Positions 1 to 8,492 of a stretch of 35,475 bases of DNA are shown piece after piece. Below the pieces are notes generated by a model. It had not been told where the DNA came from and did not search any database. It saw only the letters and a list, made by a program, of their open reading frames with translations. Position 1 is the first letter of the stretch, and each line of letters starts with the position of its first letter. This DNA is from Phycisphaerales bacterium (GTDB lineage: Bacteria > Planctomycetota > Phycisphaerae > Sedimentisphaerales > Anaerohalosphaeraceae), in assembly GCA_011053245.1 (NCBI GenBank), contig DRGS01000076.1, positions 1 to 35,475 of the forward strand, in the 5' to 3' direction. The translations under genes were made by a program, and so were the position numbers.

Positions 1-2163
1 GCGGTGAAATATCTCAAACACCTTGTCCTTGTGTTTGTCAGGGATACCCACACCGTTGTCTTCAACGCAGTAAATGCTCATGGGTCCCTCGATTTGACCG
101 CTGATCTTGATCTGGCCCTTCCTCACAGGGTCAAGATACTTTATCGCGTTACCGATAACATTTGCGAATACCTGATTAACCTGCTTGTCATCGCCTTTGC
201 AATCGGGAAGGTGTTCGGAAGTGATCGAAACACCCTCCTGCTTAACTTTATAAAGCGTTGCCTTAACGATCTCGCTTATCATCTCGTCCATGTTTATCGT
301 TTCGATATGAAGCTCGATCCGCCCCAACTGCGATAACTGGCTAAGAGATGTAATAAGGCTGTCCATCTTTTTCGTACTCGATGTAATAAAACTCAGCGAA
401 TCAGGGATATATTCGTTGGCAATCTCGGAGATATTCTCTTTCAACTGCTCATCCATCTGAATACTGTTCAGTGCCTCTACGATCTTCTGGCAGTCGCTTT
501 CAAGCTCACTGCTAAACCCTATAATATTCACCAGCGGCGACCTCAGGTCATGCGTTACTATCCGCAGCAGCCGTTCCATTTCGTCGCTCTTTTCAGCAAG
601 CGACTCCATAAGACGCTCACGCTCAATTTCACTCTTCCTACGCTCGGTGATATCTCTGCCATAAAGATTGGCATAACCAGCCTCGATAACAGGGGTGATT
701 ATAAATGAAAGTGTTTTTCCCTGATGTTGGATCTCAAATCTTTTTAGTTTTTCTGATTCAAAAGCTTCTCTAATATAATTACACCACTTCTCAGGAACCC
801 CCTGACCGATCACAGAACCCCATTCTTTTAAAATTGTGCTGCTTGCATCATTAGCGTATAGCAACTTTCCTTCTATCGTTACACGAAGTACAGGGCTTGG
901 GTTTTCACCTGGAAATCTGGATAAGGTTTCGATTTGCTGCTCAGCTTGCTTTCGTTCGGTGATATCCTGGTTCGTACCGATCATGTGACTGGTTCGTCCG
1001 TTTTCATCAGTGAACCTCTTACCCTTTGCCTCAATATATTTTAGTGTTCCGTCTTTAAGCAGCAAACGGAACTGAGCATCAAGAGGTTTGCGACCCTCCG
1101 CCGCAGCCTCAATCTCTTTGTTTGCAAAATCCCTGTCCATCGGATGCACGATTTTGATGAAATCGTCATAGATTCCTGTAAACTCCTCGGGGTCTATACC
1201 AAAGATCGAAAACATCTCATCCGACCATGTCAGCTTATCATTCGCCAAGTTCCAATCCCAGTTGCCGATATGAGTAATACGCTGTGCCTCTGCAAGAGAC
1301 TGCCGGCTTTCATTCAACACCTCTACCATTCGCTTCTGCTCCGTAATATCGATGTTTACTCCATGCAAACAGACAAGTTCACCGTCCGCATCGAAATATC
1401 CACACCCATGTTCGAAAACCCAGACGATGTGCCCGTCTTTATGTATCACCCGATATTCGAGTTTAAACACCTCTCTCTTCTCTACCGCTTCCCGAACAAC
1501 ATCTTCGACCATCTTCCGATCATCGGGGTGTATGATACTGGCATAACTCCTTTCCTGGTTATTGATGAAATCAGAAGCTGCGTAACCGGTTATATCTTCG
1601 ATCATATCGCTTAGATAATACATCGTCCAATGCCGATCAAGCGCACAACTATACAGGGCACCGGGCACATTTTCCACAAGAGCGCCAAGAAGTTGCTGGC
1701 TTTCTATTAGCGCATTCTCCGCTTCTTTGCGTATGGTGATATCTCTGTCGATCCCACGGTAACCTGCAAACTCCCCGTGTTCGTCATAGATCGCAACTGC
1801 GCTGGTCTCAAGCACAACAAGTCGCCCGTCCTTATGAACATTAGTATTCTCTAATCGTTCGATCGGGCTACGAGAGACAACGATATCATGGAACACCGCT
1901 CGCATGTGTTCGGCTTGGGCTTCGGGTAGAAGGTCAAAAGGTGACGTGCCGATGATCTCTTCCGGTTCATATCCTAACAGATCCTTAACCTTAGGGCTGG
2001 AGTAAGTGTATATGCCGTTCCGGTCAACCTGCCAAACCCAGTCGGGAATGATCTCGACCATGGAGCGGTACTTCTGCTCGCTTTCGCGCAACGCAGCATT
2101 GGCAGCTCGCAACTGTATCTCGCTGTCTCGTACATGCAGTTCAAGTATCTTCTGCTTCGGCAT
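1..2163 (-). CDS. Multi-PAS sensor histidine kinase (C-terminus cut by window edge)
   Basis: I read 721 codons in one open frame from ATG at 2163 to the window edge. The start has an AGGA ribosome site 7-8 bases upstream. Four PAS-like domains follow at about residues 33-145, 150-275, 280-400 and 410-510; each of the first three ends in a DIT-type motif (DITIRK, DITEQK, DITERK). The HisKA box reads VTHDLRSPLVNI, with phospho-accepting His at about residue 538. The N box (NVIGNAIKYL, about residue 665) and first G box (DNGVGIP) are present; the last G box lies beyond base 1. No membrane segment or signal peptide is visible, so this is probably a cytoplasmic kinase that autophosphorylates in response to ligands or redox state bound by the PAS domains. 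The signal is unknown. The fourth PAS begins with FPGENPSPVLR, a motif also found in the kinase at 14528-16750. Confidence 0.93.
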   Translation of the reverse strand, partial: MPKQKILELHVRDSEIQLRAANAALRESEQKYRSMVEIIPDWVWQVDRNGIYTYSSPKVKDLLGYEPEEIIGTSPFDLLPEAQAEHMRAVFHDIVVSRSPIERLENTNVHKDGRLVVLETSAVAIYDEHGEFAGYRGIDRDITIRKEAENALIESQQLLGALVENVPGALYSCALDRHWTMYYLSDMIEDITGYAASDFINNQERSYASIIHPDDRKMVEDVVREAVEKREVFKLEYRVIHKDGHIVWVFEHGCGYFDADGELVCLHGVNIDITEQKRMVEVLNESRQSLAEAQRITHIGNWDWNLANDKLTWSDEMFSIFGIDPEEFTGIYDDFIKIVHPMDRDFANKEIEAAAEGRKPLDAQFRLLLKDGTLKYIEAKGKRFTDENGRTSHMIGTNQDITERKQAEQQIETLSRFPGENPSPVLRVTIEGKLLYANDASSTILKEWGSVIGQGVPEKWCNYIREAFESEKLKRFEIQHQGKTLSFIITPVIEAGYANLYGRDITERRKSEIERERLMESLAEKSDEMERLLRIVTHDLRSPLVNIIGFSSELESDCQKIVEALNSIQMDEQLKENISEIANEYIPDSLSFITSSTKKMDSLITSLSQLSQLGRIELHIETINMDEMISEIVKATLYKVKQEGVSITSEHLPDCKGDDKQVNQVFANVIGNAIKYLDPVRKGQIKISGQIEGPMSIYCVEDNGVGIPDKHKDKVFEIFHR

Positions 2164-2367
2164 ACAAAATCCTCATTCGTCGTACTGACACATTCCTACA
2201 CTAAAAAAATCGGGTCGCAATAAGGTTTTTCGCCAAAATGGGATTTTTTATTATTACCCCTGATAATACGCTTTCTGGCGCGGATTATGGGGATTTCGCG
2301 AAGAAAAACTTTTTTGACAAAAACTTACAGACAGACCAATGCGGCCTTTGGTTTGATGAAAAAAACT

Positions 2368-3684
2368 CTAAATGCTCTTAAGGAAACTTTCTTCCGGAAC
2401 CTGTTTTTGGCTTCCGTCTTTCATGTCTTTTATGATCAGTTCTTTGACATTCTGATATTCGAGCGCCAGGATAACACAGGCATCTGCATTGGCCGCCGAA
2501 GCCTGTTTCAACTGCTTCTTAAAATTCAGCGGCTTATAGCTGAAACTCGTTTTCTTGCCCTTCTCTCTCAACGCCGCTGCGATCTTCACCGCCGCATCGC
2601 GTTGCTCCATGTCCGTATATGCCACGAAATAATCCAGGTGTGTTTGTTTTTCAAGGGCTATTGTTTCATTGAGCAGACCCTTTTCTTCCAGCAGGATCCC
2701 CAATACGCAATCGCCCATCCCCAAACCGGTTCCGCTAACTTGTGGCCCCCCGAACATTTTCAAAAGATCGTCATATCGCCCGCCGCCCGCTATCGCTCTC
2801 AATTCGCACGACTTATCATATATCTCATATACCGGTCCCGTATAATACGCAAGCCCGCGCACGATAGTTATATCGAACTTGCAATAGTCAGCGATGCCCA
2901 TAGTTTCAAAATACCCGAACAGCGTTTCAAGCTCGACGATAGATTTCGTTTCTTTAGCAATATCAAGCTTTTCATTTCCTAATTCAGCCGCCATCCCTTT
3001 TAATTCTTCCAAAGTCCCCGCAGCCATAAGTTTCAAAACGTAATCGCGTTTTTGAGCATCGGGCAATTGCTTTTCGAGTAATTCATCGAACGCAGCTTCC
3101 GGCAGCTTTGCTTTTTTGTCAAGGATAGCGTAGATACCGTCGAGTTTTTCTTCCGGGATTCCGATAGCTTCTAAAAATGCCGCTAACATTGAGCGACTTG
3201 AAATACGTACGACAATATCGTTTGCGGTCAGGCCCAACGAGCGAAGGTAGTCAACAGCGGTGTATATGATCTCGGCGTCTGCGATGACGTCATCTGCGCC
3301 GATTATATCGATGTTCCACTGGAAGAATTCACGCAAACGCCCCTTTTGCGGTCGCTCGGCCCGACACAGACGCGGCAGGGAAAACCATTTGATCGGTCTC
3401 GGCAGCGAATTTATCTGCTGATTCACCATTCTTGCAAGCGTAGGGGTTATCTCCGGTCGTATCGCAAGCTTACGGTCGCCGCGGTCGGTAAAGTTAAACA
3501 ACTGCTCGGCTATTTCGTCGCCGCTTTTGACCTGGTACATTTTCAGATATTCGAAGATCGGCCCGTCGTATTCCGCAAAGCCATTGCGCAGCGATGCCTC
3601 TTTCCAGCCGTCGAGGATGCAATTACGCAGAGCCATCAGCGGCGGATAAAAATCACGTGTGCCTTTTACAGCGGGGATCTTCAT
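2368..3684 (-). CDS. hisS: Histidyl-tRNA synthetase
   Basis: Class II aminoacyl-tRNA synthetase that charges tRNA-His with histidine in the cytoplasm. The 438 residues match the family's usual 420-450. Motif 1 lies in KGTRDFYPP (residues 8-16). Next come RPEITPTLARM (about 75-85) and motif 2, RAERPQKGRLREF (about 108-120). The histidine-specific signature VRGLAYYTGPVYE has the catalytic-type Arg at residue 276. AGGGRYDDL is motif-3-like, and an anticodon-binding domain fills roughly the last 90 residues. Position 279 is Ala where the textbook signature has Asp (RGLDYY). The presence of all catalytic motifs and the anticodon domain argues against the paralogue HisZ. The ATG overlaps the stop of the upstream cysteine-cluster gene (ATGA), and no strong ribosome site precedes it, so translation is probably coupled. 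Confidence 0.96.
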   Translation of the reverse strand: MKIPAVKGTRDFYPPLMALRNCILDGWKEASLRNGFAEYDGPIFEYLKMYQVKSGDEIAEQLFNFTDRGDRKLAIRPEITPTLARMVNQQINSLPRPIKWFSLPRLCRAERPQKGRLREFFQWNIDIIGADDVIADAEIIYTAVDYLRSLGLTANDIVVRISSRSMLAAFLEAIGIPEEKLDGIYAILDKKAKLPEAAFDELLEKQLPDAQKRDYVLKLMAAGTLEELKGMAAELGNEKLDIAKETKSIVELETLFGYFETMGIADYCKFDITIVRGLAYYTGPVYEIYDKSCELRAIAGGGRYDDLLKMFGGPQVSGTGLGMGDCVLGILLEEKGLLNETIALEKQTHLDYFVAYTDMEQRDAAVKIAAALREKGKKTSFSYKPLNFKKQLKQASAANADACVILALEYQNVKELIIKDMKDGSQKQVPEESFLKSI

Positions 3685-4127
3685 TTTTTAGCTTTCTTTT
3701 TTTTCCTGGTTTTCTTCTTCTTTTCGAGTTTGTCAAATACTTTCGGCCCGAACTTTATCTTCATGTACTCTTCCATCTGAGTATCGCTGGTAAAGTTCAT
3801 CTCGTAATCGTAGTCGTAATCGTCGCTGATGTGGTCACAGGTCTCGGTCTCATACCCGCGGCAGATACGGGGACGAATTTCGTAGTTGCCGCACTTATAA
3901 TCCTTTTCGGACAGGTAGCGGCACTTATTGATTACGTTTAGATACCAGTCACCCTCTTCGACGAATACGGTAACATTCTCGTGGGCAAGATACCAGCGAA
4001 TATCGTCATAGTCGCCCCAATCTTCCGGGGTCTCTATCGGAAGCGCGAAATAGCGGCAGCAAAGGCCCGTGCATTTTGTGCATAGTGTCTTTTTGTATCC
4101 AGATGTCGCGGTCTTTTTCTTTGCCAA
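3681..4127 (-). CDS. YkgJ-type (UPF0153) cysteine-cluster protein
   Basis: A 148-residue protein with eight cysteines in the pattern of the YkgJ family, annotated as putative zinc- or iron-chelating proteins of unknown function. They are C16, C19, C23 and C24 near the N-terminus, then C69, C79, C89 and C97; the motif RPRICRGY surrounds C89. The C-terminus is a lysine-rich tail (KKKKTRKKKKAKK), which suggests nucleic-acid or ribosome contact, though this is inference. The start is TTG at 4127, chosen because AGGAG stands exactly 7 bases upstream and no in-frame ATG fits. The stop overlaps the hisS start by four bases, so the two genes form a coupled pair. rsgA ends 80 bases upstream and may belong to the same transcript. 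Confidence 0.85.
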   Translation of the reverse strand: MAKKKTATSGYKKTLCTKCTGLCCRYFALPIETPEDWGDYDDIRWYLAHENVTVFVEEGDWYLNVINKCRYLSEKDYKCGNYEIRPRICRGYETETCDHISDDYDYDYEMNFTSDTQMEEYMKIKFGPKVFDKLEKKKKTRKKKKAKK

Positions 4128-4207
4128 TGTACTGCTCCTGTTAAACGGACAATTTAGTGTAAATACGAATAGGCATTATAGTTTGGTGTACGCAAAAGTC
4201 AAGGCGA

Positions 4208-5299
4208 TTATTTTTTCCTCGACGCTTTCATGAACTTTTTATGTAATTTAGTGGACGCTTTATCTTTCCTTTGTTTATCCAGAAGGGACTTCTCATAAAA
4301 TGCGGACTCTTCCTGGATCTTGATAAAGTTTTTGTAGCTATCTTCGTTAATGATCCCCTGCTCGACAGCGGCTATCACGGCGCACTTCTTTTCATGGGTA
4401 TGGCTGCAATCATTGAAATGGCATTGGCTGCCGTAAGAAGCGATCTCACTGAAAGTTTCCTCTAAACCGGCATCAATCGCAAAATTGCCGAGTTCTCTCA
4501 TCCCGGGAGTGTCGATGAATATGGACCCCGATTCCAAACGAATAAGATGTCGTCTGATAGTGGTATGCATGCCCTTGCCGTCTTTTTCTCTAACTTCATT
4601 GACAGCAAATAGATCTTCACCGATCAATGTATTAAGCAGTGTAGTCTTGCCGACACCTGAAGACCCTAAAAGGCAGTATGTCTGGTTTAGTTTAAGTTCA
4701 TTTCGTAAGGTTTCTATCCCGTCACCGGTCACACAACTAATTGGCAAGAACAGATATTTGCTGTTAAATCGTTCGACCTTAGCATTGATCCTGGAAAGCT
4801 CATCGTCTGAGATCAGGTCCGTTTTATTTAATACGACTATCGGTTGGATCGCGCTTTCATTGACCATGACCAGATACCGTTCCAGTCGATTTAGATCAAA
4901 GTTCGCATCGACAGACTGAATGACGAATGCGTAGTCGATATTTGCCGCGATCAATTGAAACTCAACAGCTCTTCCGGGATCCTTACGTTTCAATAATGAT
5001 TTCCGGGGTAAGATGTTACGGATACTTGCTGTAGATCTATGTTTAGTACATTGTATAACGACCCAATCGCCCACTGTTGGATAGTCTATTTTATTTTTAA
5101 CCTTAAACACAAACCTGCCGGATAATCTTGCGGTTGTATTATGCTGACCGCCGCGGACCTTATAACTATTTCTATTTACTTCAACGATCCTGGCTATGGA
5201 AAAATTATCTTTTATATATCGTTTGCTTTGATCTTGAAACCATTGATCAAAACCCAATTGCTCAAGTGCTTTATTATCACTTTCAGAATAATTATTCAT
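4208..5299 (-). CDS. rsgA: Ribosome small-subunit-dependent GTPase RsgA
   Basis: Circularly permuted GTPase that acts in late maturation of the 30S ribosomal subunit. The permuted motif order is visible: G4 NKTDL (about residue 157) comes before the P-loop GSSGVGKTTLL (about 212-222) and G3 DTPGM (about 260). An N-terminal OB-fold region (about 35-110) precedes the GTPase domain. The C-terminal zinc site is intact: C293, C298, H300 and C306 in the usual C-x4-C-x-H-x5-C spacing, followed by AV. Length 363 is in the upper normal range. The extended N-terminus (LEQLGFDQWF) resembles that of many longer RsgA homologues. The ribosome site is weak (AAGAAG about 10 bases before ATG). Its neighbours YkgJ-type and hisS also concern translation. 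Confidence 0.96.
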   Translation of the reverse strand: MNNYSESDNKALEQLGFDQWFQDQSKRYIKDNFSIARIVEVNRNSYKVRGGQHNTTARLSGRFVFKVKNKIDYPTVGDWVVIQCTKHRSTASIRNILPRKSLLKRKDPGRAVEFQLIAANIDYAFVIQSVDANFDLNRLERYLVMVNESAIQPIVVLNKTDLISDDELSRINAKVERFNSKYLFLPISCVTGDGIETLRNELKLNQTYCLLGSSGVGKTTLLNTLIGEDLFAVNEVREKDGKGMHTTIRRHLIRLESGSIFIDTPGMRELGNFAIDAGLEETFSEIASYGSQCHFNDCSHTHEKKCAVIAAVEQGIINEDSYKNFIKIQEESAFYEKSLLDKQRKDKASTKLHKKFMKASRKK

Positions 5300-5673
5300 A
5301 TCTTTTGGGTTCTTCTTGCATATCTGACATCTAATTCTCCATTTGATCGCCGCTGAGCCTCTTTTCTAATAGAATATCAAAATCAAGGACCGAAATATAG
5401 GATAATCTTTTTGAGTGGCTTTTTGTCTTATCATCCTTGCGTCGTCGAAGGCGGAAACCCAAAGCAAACCCAATTCAGGTCTATTTCGCCGAAGTGTTTG
5501 GCGAAGACGCAAAAAAAATAGTCGAAAGCCCTTTCCGAGCTTTCGACTATAGCCCCAACACCTCCTCCAAGAAGCCGGGCAAATCAGCAAGCAGATACCG
5601 GGGACCGGGCAGCTTGCTGAACAAGACTTTTTGTTTTACAGATCATCCCCTCTTAAAACTCTTGCAAAATAAA
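5300..5673. other. Intergenic region between rsgA and the PEP-CTERM operon
   Basis: No convincing gene. It holds the intrinsic terminator of the PEP-CTERM operon (5511-5550). It also has a short inverted repeat TTCGCC...GGCGAA at about 5485-5505 and, at 5461-5475, one copy of the motif AATTGGGTTTGCTTT (read on the minus strand) that recurs in the repeat region near 8.4 kb. The rsgA promoter must lie near 5300-5400, but I see no clear -35/-10 pair. Confidence 0.6.
5511..5550 (-). terminator. Intrinsic terminator of the PEP-CTERM operon
   Basis: Perfect 12-bp inverted repeat ATAGTCGAAAGC / GCTTTCGACTAT (5518-5529 and 5539-5550) with a 9-base loop. In the minus direction it is followed by eight T (the A run at 5511-5518, partly overlapping the stem end). 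It lies about 125 bases after the stop of the last PEP-CTERM gene. Confidence 0.85.
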
Positions 5674-6408
5674 TTAGACTATACGTTTTTGTCTCTTACG
5701 TCTCAAAAATGCCGCTCCGAAACCGAAGAGCATTATTGTCGCCGGTTCCGGTATCGGTTCATCGGGTACTGGCAAACCATCATCATCACCATCACCAGGA
5801 ACCGGAAAACCATCATCATCACCATCACCGGGAACCGGAAAACCACCATCGTCATCGCTATCACCAGGAACTGGAAAATCGGTTTCAGTTTCATCGTCAT
5901 CGTCATCGTCATCTGTGGGCCAATCCCAATCGGGCCAGGTCGGCCATGCACCCGGCACACCTCCACCACCACCACCGCCGAAGGGATGCGAACCTCTTCT
6001 TCTGCCGCCGCCACTGCCGCCGCCGCCGAATTCAAAACCGTTATCTACGTATTCCGCTTCGGCTCTCGGTTCAAATTCCGACCGTTCAAAAATGGCGATA
6101 ACCATCTTCGGGCTGTCAGCGGATACGGTTGTAACATTACTGGTGGGGTCATCTACATCGCCAAGCCAGATCATAAAACGGTAACCCGGCCTTGGGATCG
6201 CTGTGATGGTAACGCGTTCGTCCAACTCGGCGTCATAAATACCTAGAGCAGGTGTGACGATTCCGCCGTTAGGCGGGCTTTGCTGGATCAGAAGGGCATA
6301 TCCATCGTCGCTCTGGCAATACCCATACGGGGCGATCACACAGACCGCAAGTGCCGCTGCCGCCAGCAACATCCTGCAAACGATAAATTGCTTTACTACT
6401 ACTCTCAT
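5674..6408 (-). CDS. PEP-CTERM protein with one InlB-B-repeat-like domain and an acidic Pro/Gly/Asp repeat
   Basis: Secreted protein of 244 residues ending in a PEP-CTERM signal (PEPATIMLFGFGAAFLRRKR), the motif cut by exosortase to anchor proteins at the cell surface. An N-terminal signal peptide (hydrophobic LLAAAALAVCVIA) precedes a single domain with the pattern GGIVTP...GYRFMIWLGDV...VIAIF, typical of bacterial InlB-B-type repeats. A Gly/Arg-rich linker follows, then an acidic segment built on FPVPGDGDDDG, repeated about three times (33-bp DNA unit at roughly 5770-5870). I place the start at ATG 6408. A longer frame begins only with TTG at 6423, inside a G-rich stretch that could serve as the ribosome site. 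Third gene of the operon, 33 bases after the one before. No exosortase is in the window. Confidence 0.85.
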   Translation of the reverse strand: MRVVVKQFIVCRMLLAAAALAVCVIAPYGYCQSDDGYALLIQQSPPNGGIVTPALGIYDAELDERVTITAIPRPGYRFMIWLGDVDDPTSNVTTVSADSPKMVIAIFERSEFEPRAEAEYVDNGFEFGGGGSGGGRRRGSHPFGGGGGGGVPGAWPTWPDWDWPTDDDDDDDETETDFPVPGDSDDDGGFPVPGDGDDDGFPVPGDGDDDGLPVPDEPIPEPATIMLFGFGAAFLRRKRQKRIV

Positions 6409-6441
6409 CGTGCCCCCACACAACCACCATAAAACTTAATA

Positions 6442-7176
6442 CTAAACTCTAACAGACTTTCGCCTGCGACGAACCGCAAAGAATCCGCTTCCAAGAAGCA
6501 GTATCGACATAGGCTCCGGAGCAGGAAATGCTTGCTCTAACTCGAACGGTTCGTCGGATAGTGGAGAAACAGGTCCACCCTGATAACTATCAACTTTAAA
6601 ATCACCGACAATCGGCGCTTCGTCACTGCCATAAACAAGATACCATGAATTTTCGCCTTTCTTAAAAGCCAGATCGTCGAATTCCCACATGCCAATGCCC
6701 AGAATATCTGACGGCTCTATGCCGCCTTCGCCAAAATCGCCATCTTCTATTGCACCGGCATCGCCAAACCTGGATGCGTCCATAAGGTTGTCGTCACCGT
6801 CAAGCAAACTGAAACTGCCTACCGACATGGTATTTTGATTGCGAGTAAGGATCTGATAAGCATAAATATACTCATACTCATAAATACCGTCGATATCTTT
6901 AGGAAAGGTGTCCACGAGTGCCTGCTCATCTTCTAGAACTCGATTTACATACTTATTGGTATCTGTATCAAACTCCTTAGTCTTGTAAACAGCGTAATCT
7001 ACGCGCACATCAAATTTGAGGAACTCATACGTTTCATCTGCTGAATAAAATGAACTGCCTTGCCATTTCTCGCCATCTGTCCAGGAACTGGTCGGCAACA
7101 AAGTAGCACCAGCTTGCTGTACAAGGAAAACCGCCAGAAGAACCCCACCGAATATCACCCGCCTCAACTGTAACAT
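6442..7176 (-). CDS. PEP-CTERM protein, middle gene of the operon
   Basis: A 244-residue exported protein. The signal peptide is clear (FGGVLLAVFLVQQAGA, likely cut after AGA). The C-terminus has the complete exosortase signal: PEPMSILLLGSGFF followed by the basic cluster RRRRK. The body shows no domain I can name. It is acidic and rich in Tyr, and one segment (YEYIYAYQILTRNQ, about residues 92-105) resembles the corresponding part of the protein at 7217-7864, suggesting tandem paralogues. GGGAGG stands 8 bases before the ATG, a strong ribosome site. It lies 40 bases after the upstream gene and 33 before the next, all minus strand, so one transcript is likely. Confidence 0.85.
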   Translation of the reverse strand: MLQLRRVIFGGVLLAVFLVQQAGATLLPTSSWTDGEKWQGSSFYSADETYEFLKFDVRVDYAVYKTKEFDTDTNKYVNRVLEDEQALVDTFPKDIDGIYEYEYIYAYQILTRNQNTMSVGSFSLLDGDDNLMDASRFGDAGAIEDGDFGEGGIEPSDILGIGMWEFDDLAFKKGENSWYLVYGSDEAPIVGDFKVDSYQGGPVSPLSDEPFELEQAFPAPEPMSILLLGSGFFAVRRRRKSVRV

Positions 7177-7216
7177 GTCATCAACCTCCCAATCATAAAA
7201 ACCGTAATTTATTTAC

Positions 7217-7864
7217 CTAAACCCCCTCCTGGGTTCCTCTCCTACGCCCTATAATAGCAAATGTTCCCATAGAAATCAACAAAAAAGTTGCAGGCTCCGG
7301 AACCGGATCTGGTGTGATCAGATTCCCTTCTGCATAGAAACCGGACCACGGATCCCCGTCTGCGGTCCTGTAAACGCCGAAAAGAGACCCTTTGCCTGCA
7401 TTCGTAGGTTCATCACTGGTGACAAACCAAAGAAGTGCGGATTGAGCGCTACTGGCTATCGGATCGTTAAAGTGTCCGTCAAAGCTATCCGGCGATGGAG
7501 AACTAAACGGAAACGGCCCCCAAACGGCCGGATTTACTTCCTCTGAATCCCCGGTATCATCATACTTCCAGTAGTCTGTTGCCCCGAAAACATTATATAT
7601 CTGCATCGTGACAAAGCCGAGGTCCAGATCGTGATTGCTGGTTATTTGATATGTATAGAGATATTCCTCTGACGAATAATAATAGACATTGCTTTGGATA
7701 TCCGCGATTGGCGTCTCGGTGAAGAAATCGTTGAAAGTTTGTACCTCCGGTGTTTCATCATAGTAAGGTGTCAACTCCTCTATTATGGAAGCATTTGCGC
7801 CTGCGGTGAATACTGCCAAACAGGCTATGAACAGTAATATATACCTCACACCCGGCATGTACAT
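7217..7864 (-). CDS. PEP-CTERM protein, first gene of the operon
   Basis: A 215-residue exported protein: signal peptide (YILLFIACLAVFTAGANA), body without a recognised domain, and the sorting tail VPEPATFLLISMGTFAII followed by RRR. The segment EEYLYTYQITSNHDLDLGF (about residues 67-85) parallels one in the next gene, so the two probably arose by duplication. The start at 7864 has AAGGA only 4-5 bases upstream. ATG at 7858 (third residue) gives looser spacing and is an equally possible start. This gene probably heads the three-gene operon that ends at the terminator near 5530. The proteins likely sit in the cell envelope or extracellular matrix, as proposed for PEP-CTERM proteins generally. 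Confidence 0.83.
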   Translation of the reverse strand: MYMPGVRYILLFIACLAVFTAGANASIIEELTPYYDETPEVQTFNDFFTETPIADIQSNVYYYSSEEYLYTYQITSNHDLDLGFVTMQIYNVFGATDYWKYDDTGDSEEVNPAVWGPFPFSSPSPDSFDGHFNDPIASSAQSALLWFVTSDEPTNAGKGSLFGVYRTADGDPWSGFYAEGNLITPDPVPEPATFLLISMGTFAIIGRRRGTQEGV

Positions 7865-8216
7865 GCCATCCTTTCCGATAATACCCTCATATTACGAAAC
7901 TTAAAAATTTCTAACATTCCCCCCCACAGGTATCACCCTCTGGGACAACATTCGTCCTCTAAATGCAGACTTAGCGCGCACTTAGAAAACTTTTTACACT
8001 GGCGGTATTCCCGCCGAAGTCTAAATTTGTGGCTTTTTTTGCGATCAGTAATCGTCGATCAAAACTTTGGAGATATTAATAAAACGCTCTCTCCAAAAAA
8101 ACCACGGTGTATCATCACTCCTCCCCATTAAGAAGTAACGGTATTAAAGCATATTTGCCGATAAAAGTCAAGACATTTTTTCAAAATTTCCAAAAAACTG
8201 CAAATAAGCCTCCGAA

Positions 8217-8280
8217 ATTGGGTTTGTTTTGGGTTTGTTTTGGGTTTGTTTTGGGTTTGTTTTGGGTTTGTTTTGGGTTG
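8217..8280. repeat. 11-bp tandem array, unit GGGTTTGTTTT
   Basis: Five full units start at 8220, 8231, 8242, 8253 and 8264, with a truncated sixth at 8275. All are identical. Related interspersed copies (TTGGGTTTGG, TTGGGTTTGC) occur at 8368-8416 and 8479-8492, and one at 5461-5475 on the other strand. Read on the minus strand, the array encodes runs such as NKPKTNPKQTQ in every open frame, which marks those frames as spurious. Confidence 0.92.
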
Positions 8281-8365
8281 CGGGCCTTTCCGTCTTCGTT
8301 GAAACTTCGACGTGACAGGTGGCCCGAGAGAGTAGAACGGTAGAAAGTAGAGTAGAAGGACAAAT

Positions 8366-8492
8366 AAATTGGGTTTGGATTGGCTTTGGATTGGGTTTGC
8401 TTTTTTTGTGGGTTTGGTGATGTAAATTGATGTAAGTACATCCACTGCAAGAGGTTGCAGTGATTCTCTGAGTTGGGAAATTGGGTTTGCTT
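8366..8492. repeat. Interspersed degenerate GGGTTTG copies
   Basis: Two clusters: AATTGGGTTTGGATTGGC and following copies up to about 8416, then AAATTGGGTTTGCTTCCC near 8478-8495. They belong to the same family as the perfect array at 8217-8280, but spacing and sequence have drifted. Confidence 0.7.

Noticed and set aside
5709..6101. Plus-strand frame rich in histidine runs opposite the PEP-CTERM gene
   Set aside because: The His runs are the complement of the Asp-rich repeat codons. The minus-strand gene has a signal peptide and sorting tail; this frame has nothing comparable.
7890..7960. Short leader peptide (about 16 codons) before the PEP-CTERM operon
   Set aside because: A frame with a GAGGA element exists on the minus strand, but the spacing to its ATG is too short and there is no attenuator-like pair of hairpins.
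7865..8015. Sigma-54 promoter for the PEP-CTERM genes
   Set aside because: PEP-CTERM operons elsewhere can use such promoters, but no TGGCAC-N5-TTGC-like element was found here.
8217..8280. Possible CRISPR array
   Set aside because: The repeats are 11 bases with no unique spacers, and no cas gene is present.
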